From NCBI GenBank assembly GCA_029555885.1, contig JAKPQT010000430.1, positions 1 through 17,465 on the forward strand: DNA of 17,465 bases, in the 5' to 3' direction. This DNA is from Chloroflexota bacterium (lineage in GTDB: Bacteria; Chloroflexota; Anaerolineae; CG2-30-64-16). Positions 1 to 7,055 of the stretch are shown one piece after another. The notes beneath the pieces are model-generated. The model did no database searches. It saw only the letters and a program-made list of their open reading frames with translations, and had not been told where the DNA came from. The first letter of the stretch is position 1. Every line of letters begins with the position of its first letter. The position numbers and the translations under genes were made by a program.

Positions 1-395
1 AGCTCGACAGCCTCACGCAGCGCCGTGAGGCAGGCCGGGCAGAGCACGCCCTCGCCATGCGCATGGGCGGTGACACGGGCCAGATGGTCGCGGAACTGCA
101 GCACGTCGACACGGAGGGCGCCGCTGGCCAGCGCGACGCAGCCTTCGGACGTCTCGAGGATGCCGGCGCCGAAAGTCTGGCGCAGCTCGCTCAGCGCGCG
201 GCGCAGGCCGCTGCGGCCCTGGATTGCATCGGCTTCCGGCCACAGGAGGGTCGCGAGGGTGTCACGGGAATGCGGCTGGCCGGAGACGGCGAGGTAGGCG
301 AGCAGCGCCAGCGTCTTGTGGCGCTCCAAATGGAGAGGAACACCCGCGCACTGGGCCCGGGGCGGCCCAAACAACACCAGGTCCAGGCCAGACAT
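1..395 (-). CDS. BTAD/SARP-type transcriptional regulator, N-terminal part (cut by window edge)
   Basis: The minus-strand reading frame starts at an ATG at 395 and stays open to the left edge, giving about 131 residues with no stop. It begins MSGLDLVLFGPPRAQCAGVP, continues with a winged-helix-like segment (HKTLALLAYLAVSG, then DTLATLLWPEAD and GLRRALSELRQTFG), and reaches a CPACLTALREAVE motif. This is the usual opening of the BTAD/SARP family seen in Chloroflexota regulators: an OmpR-like DNA-binding region followed by the bacterial transcriptional activation domain, often followed by an ATPase and TPR repeats. That later part lies outside the window. The start is fixed by an AGGAG ribosome binding site at 404-408, 8 bases upstream. 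The gene is divergent from the SGNH lipoprotein gene, so it may be its local regulator; that link is inference. The family call is secure, but the target and signal are unknown. Confidence 0.85.
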   Translation of the reverse strand, partial: MSGLDLVLFGPPRAQCAGVPLHLERHKTLALLAYLAVSGQPHSRDTLATLLWPEADAIQGRSGLRRALSELRQTFGAGILETSEGCVALASGALRVDVLQFRDHLARVTAHAHGEGVLCPACLTALREAVE

Positions 396-421
396 TTGCA
401 CAACTCCTGGGTTACATACAA

Positions 422-452
422 ATCATAGCACAAAATCAGACGAGTAGCGCAA
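422..452 (-). promoter_or_regulatory. Candidate sigma70-type promoter of the BTAD regulator (extended -10)
   Basis: On the minus strand, TATGAT (422-427) is preceded by TGC, giving an extended -10 element (TGnTATGAT). A poor -35, TTGCGC (447-452), lies 19 bases upstream. Transcription would begin near 415, leaving a leader of about 20 bases that contains the AGGAG site. The extended -10 makes up for the long spacer. Just upstream, 454-476 holds an imperfect palindrome (GAATTTCGC, then GCGCGAATTC) that could be an operator shared with the divergent gene. Confidence 0.4.
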
Positions 453-503
453 TGAATTTCGCCTACGCGCGAATTCTGTCACGATTCTGCAACGCTGGCT
501 GGT

Positions 504-509
504 TATGAT
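504..509 (+). promoter_or_regulatory. Weak candidate -10 element for the SGNH lipoprotein gene
   Basis: TATGAT at 504-509 lies 40 bases before the lipoprotein ATG and would give a leader of about 33 bases. No convincing -35 sits at 16-18 bases; the nearest resemblance, CTGTCA at 476-481, is 22 bases away. An activator, possibly the divergent BTAD regulator, may be needed. This is the weakest promoter call in the window. Confidence 0.25.
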
Positions 510-548
510 GTGGGCAACACAAGCTGCTCAGGCAAGAAGGAGGAAGCC

Positions 549-2996
549 ATGAAGAGGCTGTTGAACCCATTTGTGGGCGTGATGCTGGTCATTTTCGTGG
601 TCGCAGGGTGTGCGGTACCGGCTGCACCGGTCGCGTCCGTCCCGCCGACGGCTGTGCCGCCGACAGCTATCCCTGCAACGCCGACACTGCCGCCGACGCC
701 GGCCCCGTCAACCGCCGACCCGCTCAAGGTCGTGGCCGCGTTCCGCGCGGCACGGGCGCAGCATGACCTCGCCGGCATGGTAGGCCTGTTCACCGACGAT
801 GCGAGGTGCATCTACGGCGGCGCTGTCACCCTCAACGGGCACGACGGGTTCCGCCGGGTAATGGGCTACACACAGGGTCTGCGGTATGAGGAACTCGAAG
901 GCGACTGCGAGATGACACCGAACCAGAACCTCGTGAAATGCAATATCAAGGTAAAGATGCTCCCCTACGGTGAGTATAAGGCTCAGTATTACCTGGAGGT
1001 GGTGGAGGACAAGATCAAGACGATGTACTACGACGAATACTTTGGCGCTGCAGGGACCCAGCAATTCGACAGTTTCGTGGCGTGGGGCTCCACCACCCAC
1101 CCCGACGAGTGGAAGCCGCTCTGGTTCAGGGCCACCACAGGCGATTGGGACCTGGCGCTCGGCGAAAGCGTCGCCAAACTGTATGACGAATGGCAGGCCA
1201 GCCTGCTCACACTCACGCCGGCCCCGGCGGCCGCCGACCCACTCAAGGTCGTGGCAGCGTTCCGCGCTGCACTCGCGAAGCATGATATCGACAAGATGAT
1301 GGCGCTATTCAACGAGAATGCCGAGTGGCGCCACACCGAAGGACAAACCATATTGAACCTCAAGGGCCCCGACGAGCTGCGGAACTTCCTGGGTTACTAC
1401 GCAGTGGCGCTCGACTACAAGGAGCTGCGCGGCGCGTGCAGTCTCACCCCAGATAAGGCGCGCGTCCACTGCAAGGTGCAGGCGCGGAACATCCCCTATG
1501 GCAGCTTCGTGGTCACCTACGACGCAGCGATCGCGGGCGACAAGATCAGTGCGATCGATCTCACGGAAGACCTCGATGCGGCTGCCCAGGCGCGGCACGA
1601 GGAGTTCGTAGACTGGGCGAAGACCGCCCACCCGGAAGGGATGGCACGCATCTATGCGGAGTTCGGCAAGAATGCCTTCAATCAGGAGCTCGGTGAAGCC
1701 ATTGCCGCGCTGCACGCGGAGTGGCAGGCTGCCAGGCCGACGCCCGTGCCCGTGGCGGCTGCCGTGCCGGACGTCGTGCAGAAGTTCCGCGATGCAATGG
1801 CCGACCGCGACACCGCGGCTGTGATCGCCCTGTTCACCGACACCGGGGAGTGGTGCCATAACGGTAGCATCACGTTCAAGGGTCGCGCGGAGTTGGAGCC
1901 CTGGCTCGGCTACCTGTGGGGCTTGAGGTACAGGGAACTCGAGGCTACCTGCGAGGGCACCGTCCAGGCGTCCCTCACGAAGTGCGAGGCGCGGGTATTC
2001 TCCGCACTGTTCAACGAGTATGCGGTTACATACCACGTCGAAGTCACCGAAGGCAAGATCAACGCCATCCTCTGGCAGGACAATGTCGGGACCGAGGCGC
2101 GCGCGCGCTTCGATGCTTTTCTCAAGTGGCTGGCCGATACGCATCCCGAGGAGAACACACGCATCTGGAAGGGGTTAGGCAACAAGAGCGGCTACAACCA
2201 GGCCCTCGGGGAATCCATTAACAAGGTCCATGAGGAGTGGCGGACTACCCAGCAACTGGGCGTCGATATCGCCCTGCGCATCATGCCGCTGGGCGACTCG
2301 ATCACGGAGGGCCTGTGCGACACAACTGCCACCTGCTATGTCCCGGGCATCAGGCGGCCGGTCGATCCCTCCAACCCGGCTGCGTGCGACTGGTCCCTGA
2401 ATGCGCTCAACCCCAAAGCCGTCGGTTACCGGGCCTTCCTGCGGGACAAGCTGGCGGCCGCAGGGATCAAGACGTCGTTCGTGGGCTCGGTCGACGTGGT
2501 CGGAGATCTGGCGCACGAAGGTCACAGCGGGTGGACCATCGGCGACCTGGACTTCTGCGTGCAGAACGCCAACTGGCTGGAGGAGTCGCAGCCTGACATC
2601 ATCCTGCTGCACATCGGCACGAACGATATGGGCTGGGCCCACACGCCGGACGAGATGCTGGAAGACCTCCGGCTGCTGCTGGAACACATCTACGCGCACG
2701 CGCCGAAGACCCACGTCATCGTTGCGCAAGTGATGTCGGTGACCTCGAACCTGCGCTCGTTCTACGTGACACTGCCCGAGCTCGGCAACGAAACGCTCGC
2801 CAAGTACAACGCGGGGATTCCTGACGTGGTTGCGGAGTTCCAGAAGGCGGGGTTCAAGGTCTCCCTGGTCGACATGACGGAAGTCATCGAGTCCGATGCC
2901 GATTTCGATGCGATGGGGTTGCATCCTACGGGCGAAGCAACGGCGAGAATGGCCGATGTCTGGCTGGCAAAGCTCACCGAGATCCTGGCTCAGTAA
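549..2996 (+). CDS. Lipoprotein with three tandem SnoaL/NTF2-like units and a C-terminal SGNH hydrolase domain
   Basis: The protein has 815 residues and starts at an ATG with an AGGAGG site 5 bases upstream (538-543). A lipoprotein signal peptide ends in VVAGC with Cys21, followed by a Pro/Thr linker (22-55). Three homologous units follow (about 57-215, 229-393 and 405-565). Each starts near a VVAAFRAA-type helix, contains an ALF/GLF(T/N) segment, a C-x10-C pair (Cys120/131, 297/308, 468/479) and a THPE/AHPE-like stretch, and ends LGES..K.(Y/H)(D/E)EW. Length and pattern fit the SnoaL-like/NTF2 fold. Residues 575-815 are an SGNH hydrolase: block I GDSIT with Ser584, GHSGW (658-662), block III GTND (689-692 region) and block V GLHP with His792. 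The Asp normally three residues before this His is replaced by Met789; Asp787 is nearby. It is probably an outward-facing lipid-anchored esterase or deacetylase; the substrate is unknown. It leads a likely operon with the beta-helix gene 21 bases downstream. Confidence 0.85.
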   Translation: MKRLLNPFVGVMLVIFVVAGCAVPAAPVASVPPTAVPPTAIPATPTLPPTPAPSTADPLKVVAAFRAARAQHDLAGMVGLFTDDARCIYGGAVTLNGHDGFRRVMGYTQGLRYEELEGDCEMTPNQNLVKCNIKVKMLPYGEYKAQYYLEVVEDKIKTMYYDEYFGAAGTQQFDSFVAWGSTTHPDEWKPLWFRATTGDWDLALGESVAKLYDEWQASLLTLTPAPAAADPLKVVAAFRAALAKHDIDKMMALFNENAEWRHTEGQTILNLKGPDELRNFLGYYAVALDYKELRGACSLTPDKARVHCKVQARNIPYGSFVVTYDAAIAGDKISAIDLTEDLDAAAQARHEEFVDWAKTAHPEGMARIYAEFGKNAFNQELGEAIAALHAEWQAARPTPVPVAAAVPDVVQKFRDAMADRDTAAVIALFTDTGEWCHNGSITFKGRAELEPWLGYLWGLRYRELEATCEGTVQASLTKCEARVFSALFNEYAVTYHVEVTEGKINAILWQDNVGTEARARFDAFLKWLADTHPEENTRIWKGLGNKSGYNQALGESINKVHEEWRTTQQLGVDIALRIMPLGDSITEGLCDTTATCYVPGIRRPVDPSNPAACDWSLNALNPKAVGYRAFLRDKLAAAGIKTSFVGSVDVVGDLAHEGHSGWTIGDLDFCVQNANWLEESQPDIILLHIGTNDMGWAHTPDEMLEDLRLLLEHIYAHAPKTHVIVAQVMSVTSNLRSFYVTLPELGNETLAKYNAGIPDVVAEFQKAGFKVSLVDMTEVIESDADFDAMGLHPTGEATARMADVWLAKLTEILAQ
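712..753 (+). repeat. Intragenic direct repeat, copy 1 (start of SnoaL-like unit 1)
   Basis: This 42-base stretch encodes the start of the first SnoaL-like unit and recurs at 1231-1272 with only three mismatches. The third unit has no such DNA-level match. Units 1 and 2 therefore look like the more recent duplication, or this segment has been homogenised. Confidence 0.8.
1231..1272 (+). repeat. Intragenic direct repeat, copy 2 (start of SnoaL-like unit 2)
   Basis: This is the second copy of the 42-base repeat at 712-753 (39 of 42 positions identical). It encodes ADPLKVVAAFRAAL and is in frame with the first copy, so unequal recombination between the two would delete exactly one domain. Confidence 0.8.
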
Positions 2997-3017
2997 CTCC
3001 CGGACGCGGAGGACACT

Positions 3018-4775
3018 ATGAGCGCATTTCCGGCGGCCACAACCTGTGACTATGGCACGCTGCCGCCCGGCGTGGAGCACGACGGCGACACCTGGACGGT
3101 CCACCCGCACGGCGCGGCGCCCGATGACCCGCAGCGGATCCAGGCGGCCGTGGACCTGGCCGCGCCGGGCGACACGGTCCGCCTGGCTGCGGGAGTGTTC
3201 GAGTTCGGTGACTTCGGGATCGTCCACATCGCCAAGGGCCTGATGGTCGAGGGCGCGTGGGATGCGCAGGCCGGCGCGCCCGCGACGACGATCCGGCACG
3301 GGGCTTGGCCGTTGCTGGTGGGCCGCCGGACGCCCGCCGGGCAGCCGCCGATGCTGTCGGTTGCTGGGCACGAGGTCTGGCACATCACGGCGGACCTGTT
3401 CGGGCGGATGTTCGCGCCGGTGGCCTACCCGCCCTACACGGAGCCGGGCGCGACGGCCTACGATGCCCATGCCGACTGGGTGGCTGTCGAGCTGAGCGTC
3501 CGCCAGATAGGATTCGAGCGGCCGTACGGCGCAGCCATCTGGAGCGGCGGGCAGCGCGGCGGGACCTTCGAGCGGCTGCACATCGCGTCCGCCTGGCCGA
3601 TGCAAACCGAGTCTCTCGGCGGCAAGCCGCTGGGCTTCGGCATCTTCTGGGTTGGCCCGGGCTGGTTGCCGGTTGAGTTGGCGCGGCGGGGGTGGAGCTA
3701 CGATGACCGGCTGTACATGGACACGGAACTCATCCGGGGCGATCGCGTCGTGCAGGACTGCGTGATCACGGGCGACTTCGCGGGGTTCCCCGAGGGCGCG
3801 CCGGATGAGGCAGGCGCAGTGGTGACCCTGCCGTACGACCCGGCGAGCCCAATGCCGCCCGGCGGAGATTATGCCGCATACGTGCTACAGGACGTGCCGT
3901 TCGCCTGGAACGCGGCGGGCCGGCCGCAGGCAGATACGATTCAGCTTTACTGGGTCAGGAAAGGGTACACGGCCAAACACTTTACCTGGCTGCCCGAGCC
4001 GCAGGTGTACGGGCTGCGCGGCATCTACGCGGGCGTGTACTCGCTGTGGACGGAGGGCGCTCTGACCCTGCGGCAGAACGCGCTGGATGGCTGCGACACC
4101 GGCTTCTTGCTCCTCGGCAACGGCTACAGGGGCCGGCGCTTCACCGCGATCATCGAGCGCAACGCCATCGATCTGGCTGCCGCCACCGGTTTCCACTACG
4201 AACAGGCCGCGCTGTTTGCGCACGACTATGTGCTCCCGAACCCCTTCACCGGGGAGCCGTTCGTTCCCGCGCCCGGGATGGATATCGAGTTCACCGACAA
4301 CCGTATCACGCGACGCCGCGCGGGCCTGGGGTGGGCCACCCCTGCGCTGGACCTGGGCGCGTACGGGTCGACCCTGGTCGAGGGGAATGAGATCGAGATC
4401 GCCTCGGGCGCCGGCGTGTGGGTCTGGCGGTCACCTGGCGGCGCGTCGGTAGAGCTGAACCGGATCGCGGGCCCGGGCGCCTACGCGCTGGCCATCGACA
4501 GCGGTGCGGCTGCCAGCACGCTCCGGGCCAACAATCTCAGCCGGTTCGAGCCGGCGGGCGCAGGGATCCCGCTCGACCCGCCCATCCCGCCCGCGGAGAT
4601 TCTGCTCCTGTCCGATGGCAACACGGTCACCGGCGGGTGGGACCACGAGCCGGACGTGACCGTGCTGGACTACGGCACGGACAACGTCATCACAGGCATG
4701 ACGCGCCAGGTGGGCCGGCCGCTCAGTGCGGCGGAGCGTGAGCTGGTCAGCCGCCGGGGTGTGCCGCCGCGCTAA
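3018..4775 (+). CDS. Right-handed parallel beta-helix protein without a signal peptide
   Basis: The protein has 585 residues; the start ATG has a GGAGG site at 3008-3012, 5 bases upstream. The gene follows the SGNH lipoprotein by only 21 bases, so the two are probably cotranscribed. The opening (DDPQRIQAAVDLAAPGDTV, then RLAAGVFEF) is the pattern that begins many pectate-lyase-fold proteins: an index of possible positions followed by the first helical coils. Short beta-strand/turn repeats follow, for example LTLRQNALDGCDTGFLL, IEFTDNRITRR, TLVEGNEIEIASGAGVWVW and VELNRIAGPGAYALAI. The product is a close paralog of the next gene, alike from LPPGVEH near residue 15 to the shared C-terminal motif MTRQVGRPLSAAER. 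Unlike that paralog it has no hydrophobic N-terminus; its first 14 residues (MSAFPAATTCDYGT) are polar. Catalytic residues could not be assigned. Carbohydrate binding or lysis is a family-level guess. Confidence 0.8.
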   Translation: MSAFPAATTCDYGTLPPGVEHDGDTWTVHPHGAAPDDPQRIQAAVDLAAPGDTVRLAAGVFEFGDFGIVHIAKGLMVEGAWDAQAGAPATTIRHGAWPLLVGRRTPAGQPPMLSVAGHEVWHITADLFGRMFAPVAYPPYTEPGATAYDAHADWVAVELSVRQIGFERPYGAAIWSGGQRGGTFERLHIASAWPMQTESLGGKPLGFGIFWVGPGWLPVELARRGWSYDDRLYMDTELIRGDRVVQDCVITGDFAGFPEGAPDEAGAVVTLPYDPASPMPPGGDYAAYVLQDVPFAWNAAGRPQADTIQLYWVRKGYTAKHFTWLPEPQVYGLRGIYAGVYSLWTEGALTLRQNALDGCDTGFLLLGNGYRGRRFTAIIERNAIDLAAATGFHYEQAALFAHDYVLPNPFTGEPFVPAPGMDIEFTDNRITRRRAGLGWATPALDLGAYGSTLVEGNEIEIASGAGVWVWRSPGGASVELNRIAGPGAYALAIDSGAAASTLRANNLSRFEPAGAGIPLDPPIPPAEILLLSDGNTVTGGWDHEPDVTVLDYGTDNVITGMTRQVGRPLSAAERELVSRRGVPPR

Positions 4776-4796
4776 GGGGCCGCATCCTTCGACTGC

Positions 4797-4824
4797 GCAG
4801 CGGAAAGGTGCTCTGCTCCGCTGC
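4797..4824 (+). repeat. Short inverted repeat between the two beta-helix genes
   Basis: GCAGCGGA (4797-4804) pairs perfectly with TCCGCTGC (4817-4824) around a 12-base loop. There is no T-tract after it, so it is not a classical terminator. It could act as a stabilising or processing hairpin between the two paralogous genes. Chance occurrence in GC-rich DNA is also possible. Confidence 0.3.
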
Positions 4825-4876
4825 ATGTGGACTGCCGGGTGGGAACCGGCGCATCATTCTGCGAAGGAGGATTTCG

Positions 4877-6673
4877 ATGAAGAAGCTTCTGTCGGTCGGT
4901 ATCTTGATCCTGCTGCTGGCGGGCATTCCCGCCGCAAACGCACAGCCGCTGGCGCTGCCGCCGGACGTCGAGCACAACGGGTCCGTCTGGACCATCTACC
5001 CGCACAACAGCTCCCCCGATGACCCGCAGCGCATCCGGGAGGTCGTGGCGCTGGCGAACCCGGGCGACACCATCCGCCTGGCCGCCGGCGTCTTCGACTT
5101 CAGCGAGTTCGAGAACGTTTACATCTACAAGGACCTGACCATCGAGGGCGCGTGGGACAAGAAGGCCGGCGCGCCTGCCACGACGATCAAACACGGTATG
5201 ATGCCCTTAACCATCGGCCGCAAGACACCCTTCGAGCCGGTGGAGCAGCTTGAGATCGACGGGCATACGGTCTACCACATCACGCCCGACATTTACGGGA
5301 AGCTCAGCTACCCGTTCATGTACCCGCCATACTACTGGCCGTACAACGACCCGGCCATGCCCCTCTACGACTTCTTCGACGATTGGATGCCGGTCAACGT
5401 CACCGTGCGCCAGCTCCGTTTCGAGCGACCGTACGGCTGCGCGATCTGGACCGGCGCGGCGAACGGCGAAAGCATCGAACGCATCCAGGTGGATGGTATG
5501 TGGCCCTGGGACCTGTCCTACGAAATACCCGACTCTACGGGCGTAGCGGTGGGTTGGCTGAACCCCACCGTGCGACCCTTCGTCATGGGCCTGCACGGCC
5601 GCGCCTATGACACGCGGTTGTACTTCGACACCGATCTGATCAAGGGCAACATATTGGTACAGGATGTGCGCGTCAACGGGGACTACTGGCGTATCCCGGC
5701 AGGGGAAGTCGACGAGGCCGGCGACGTCGTGGTCACGCCGTTCGACCCTGACGATCCAGCGCCGCCAGGCGGCAAGTGGGATGAGTACGTCCTGCAGGAA
5801 GTGACCTTCGGGTATGACGCTGTTGGCGTCCCGGCAGACATGGCGCGGTACTGGGTCAAGAAGGGTTACACAGCCTCCTGGCTTTACTGGGGAGATGGTC
5901 GGATCTGGGCTGCCCGCGGGACAGTGTACGGCGTGTATTCGGCATGGTCAGAGGCTACCATGACCATCCGCAAGAACACCATACGCGATTGCACCCTTGG
6001 GGTCTTCTTTATCGGCAACGGGGGCAGCGGGGATCCCTTCACCGCCATCGTCGAGGACAACGAAATCGTGACCTTCAGCGGGCCCGTGCCCTTCCTGGAT
6101 ACCTCGGGCGTCCTGGCACTCAGCACGCCAATGTACGATGCCTACAAGGGCGAGTATATCGACCTGGAGCCGGGCACGAACATCGAGGTGCGCGACAACC
6201 ACATCGTGGGGAACTATCCATACCAAGGCTGGTACATGAGCGGCATCGACATCGAGGTGAACGGCTCGGCCCTGGTAGAGGGCAACGACGTTGAGGTGGC
6301 CTCCAGCAGCGGTATCGCGCTGTGGTGGCCGACAGATGGCGGCCAGGTGCTGCGCAACCGCGTGTCGGGCACCGGCGACTATGCGCTGGTAACGTACTGG
6401 GATGCGAATCACAACGAACTGCGGGCCAACAACGTCAACAACTTTACGCCCGCGGGGCCTGGCCCGGCGTGGGCCGACCCGCCCATCCCGCCCGCCGAGA
6501 TCCTCCTGCTGTCCAACGGGAACAGGGTCATCGGCGGCGGCAACCATGAGCCGGGCGTCACGGTGCTGGACTTCGGGACGGACAACATCATCACAGGTAT
6601 GACAAGGCAGGTGGGGCGGCCGCTCAGTGCGGCGGAGCGATCGACGATCAACAGCGCGCGAGATCGGAAATAG
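4877..6673 (+). CDS. Secreted right-handed parallel beta-helix protein
   Basis: The protein has 598 residues. The chosen ATG has a strong AAGGAGG site (4864-4870) 6 bases upstream. An upstream GTG at 4808 would extend the frame by 23 residues but has no ribosome binding site and would bury the signal peptide. The N-terminus is a standard Sec signal (MKKLLSVGILILLLAGIPAA) with likely cleavage after ANA, near residue 22. The mature protein starts with the same module as its upstream paralog (VEHNGSVWTIYPH, DDPQRI, PGDTIRLAAGVFDF). Beta-helix coils follow (MTIRKNTIRDCTLGVFFIG, IVEDNEIV, IEVRDNHIVGN, LVEGNDVEVASSSGIALWW). The C-terminus shares ITGMTRQVGRPLSAAER with the paralog, and the underlying DNA matches at 52 of 58 positions (4681-4738 against 6582-6639). 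It is probably extracellular; no membrane anchor, sorting motif or clear catalytic residue was seen. Confidence 0.85.
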   Translation: MKKLLSVGILILLLAGIPAANAQPLALPPDVEHNGSVWTIYPHNSSPDDPQRIREVVALANPGDTIRLAAGVFDFSEFENVYIYKDLTIEGAWDKKAGAPATTIKHGMMPLTIGRKTPFEPVEQLEIDGHTVYHITPDIYGKLSYPFMYPPYYWPYNDPAMPLYDFFDDWMPVNVTVRQLRFERPYGCAIWTGAANGESIERIQVDGMWPWDLSYEIPDSTGVAVGWLNPTVRPFVMGLHGRAYDTRLYFDTDLIKGNILVQDVRVNGDYWRIPAGEVDEAGDVVVTPFDPDDPAPPGGKWDEYVLQEVTFGYDAVGVPADMARYWVKKGYTASWLYWGDGRIWAARGTVYGVYSAWSEATMTIRKNTIRDCTLGVFFIGNGGSGDPFTAIVEDNEIVTFSGPVPFLDTSGVLALSTPMYDAYKGEYIDLEPGTNIEVRDNHIVGNYPYQGWYMSGIDIEVNGSALVEGNDVEVASSSGIALWWPTDGGQVLRNRVSGTGDYALVTYWDANHNELRANNVNNFTPAGPGPAWADPPIPPAEILLLSNGNRVIGGGNHEPGVTVLDFGTDNIITGMTRQVGRPLSAAERSTINSARDRK

Positions 6674-6708
6674 GGATGGTTCGGATGTCGTAACTGGATG
6701 GGACGTGC

Positions 6709-6742
6709 GGCCGGCCTTCGGTAGGGGCGCCGGGGGCCGGCC
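6709..6742 (+). repeat. Inverted repeat downstream of the second beta-helix gene
   Basis: GGCCGGCC occurs at 6709-6716 and again at 6735-6742. The motif is self-complementary, so the two copies can pair as an 8-bp GC stem with an 18-base loop. It lies 36 bases after the stop codon and may end or stabilise the transcript. No T-run follows, so an intrinsic terminator is only a weak possibility. Confidence 0.3.
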
Positions 6743-6838
6743 AGCATGGTGTTTTTCCCGGACCTGCAGCCGCACGGGGAACCCCAGGCCGCGTTCCGGC
6801 GTCCACATGAGCAGCCATACTCATCCTCGGAGTCACCC

Positions 6839-6982
6839 ATGCAAGTTGTGCTGGTTCTCGCGATACTTTCGTTGCTTCTGTGGACGTTGTTGCCTGCAGC
6901 CAATCACACCGATGTCGAAGACCTGACCCTCGACAGCACCCGTTCTACCGTGCAACGCTTCGTCGACTGGCTGCAGCATTAA
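6839..6982 (+). CDS. Possible 47-residue hydrophobic peptide
   Basis: A short frame starts at ATG 6839 with a modest CGGAG site about 8 bases upstream. It encodes a hydrophobic N-terminus (MQVVLVLAILSLLLWTLLPA) and then a polar, acidic tail (NHTDVEDLTLDSTRSTVQRF, then VDWLQH). The profile is a single membrane helix or signal anchor with an exposed tail of about 26 residues. The same frame is open upstream to 6746, but the upstream part is proline- and serine-rich and has no ribosome binding site. No family was recognised. It sits between the beta-helix operon and glcF, and the glcF promoter begins 12 bases after its stop codon. A chance frame is possible; the clean amphipathic layout and plausible start are the only support. 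Confidence 0.45.
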   Translation: MQVVLVLAILSLLLWTLLPAANHTDVEDLTLDSTRSTVQRFVDWLQH

Positions 6983-6993
6983 GATCCAACGGT

Positions 6994-7022
6994 TTGTCAT
7001 TACCCCGCCCGCGTGCTAAACT
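6994..7022 (+). promoter_or_regulatory. Candidate sigma70-type promoter of glcF-glcD
   Basis: TTGTCA (6994-6999) and TAAACT (7017-7022) are separated by exactly 17 bases. They match the -35 and -10 consensus at 5 of 6 and 4 of 6 positions. Transcription would start near 7029, giving a leader of about 27 bases that holds the AGGAAG site of glcF. Confidence 0.5.
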
Positions 7023-7055
7023 CACCACCATATCCTGACCGGACCACAGGAAGCC

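Noticed and set aside
2175..3605. A 476-codon minus-strand frame across the SGNH end and the first beta-helix gene
   Set aside because: It spans two real genes with good starts on the plus strand and has no recognisable domain.
4797..4824. An intrinsic terminator between the beta-helix genes
   Set aside because: There is an 8-bp stem but no T-tract. It is kept only as a low-confidence inverted repeat.
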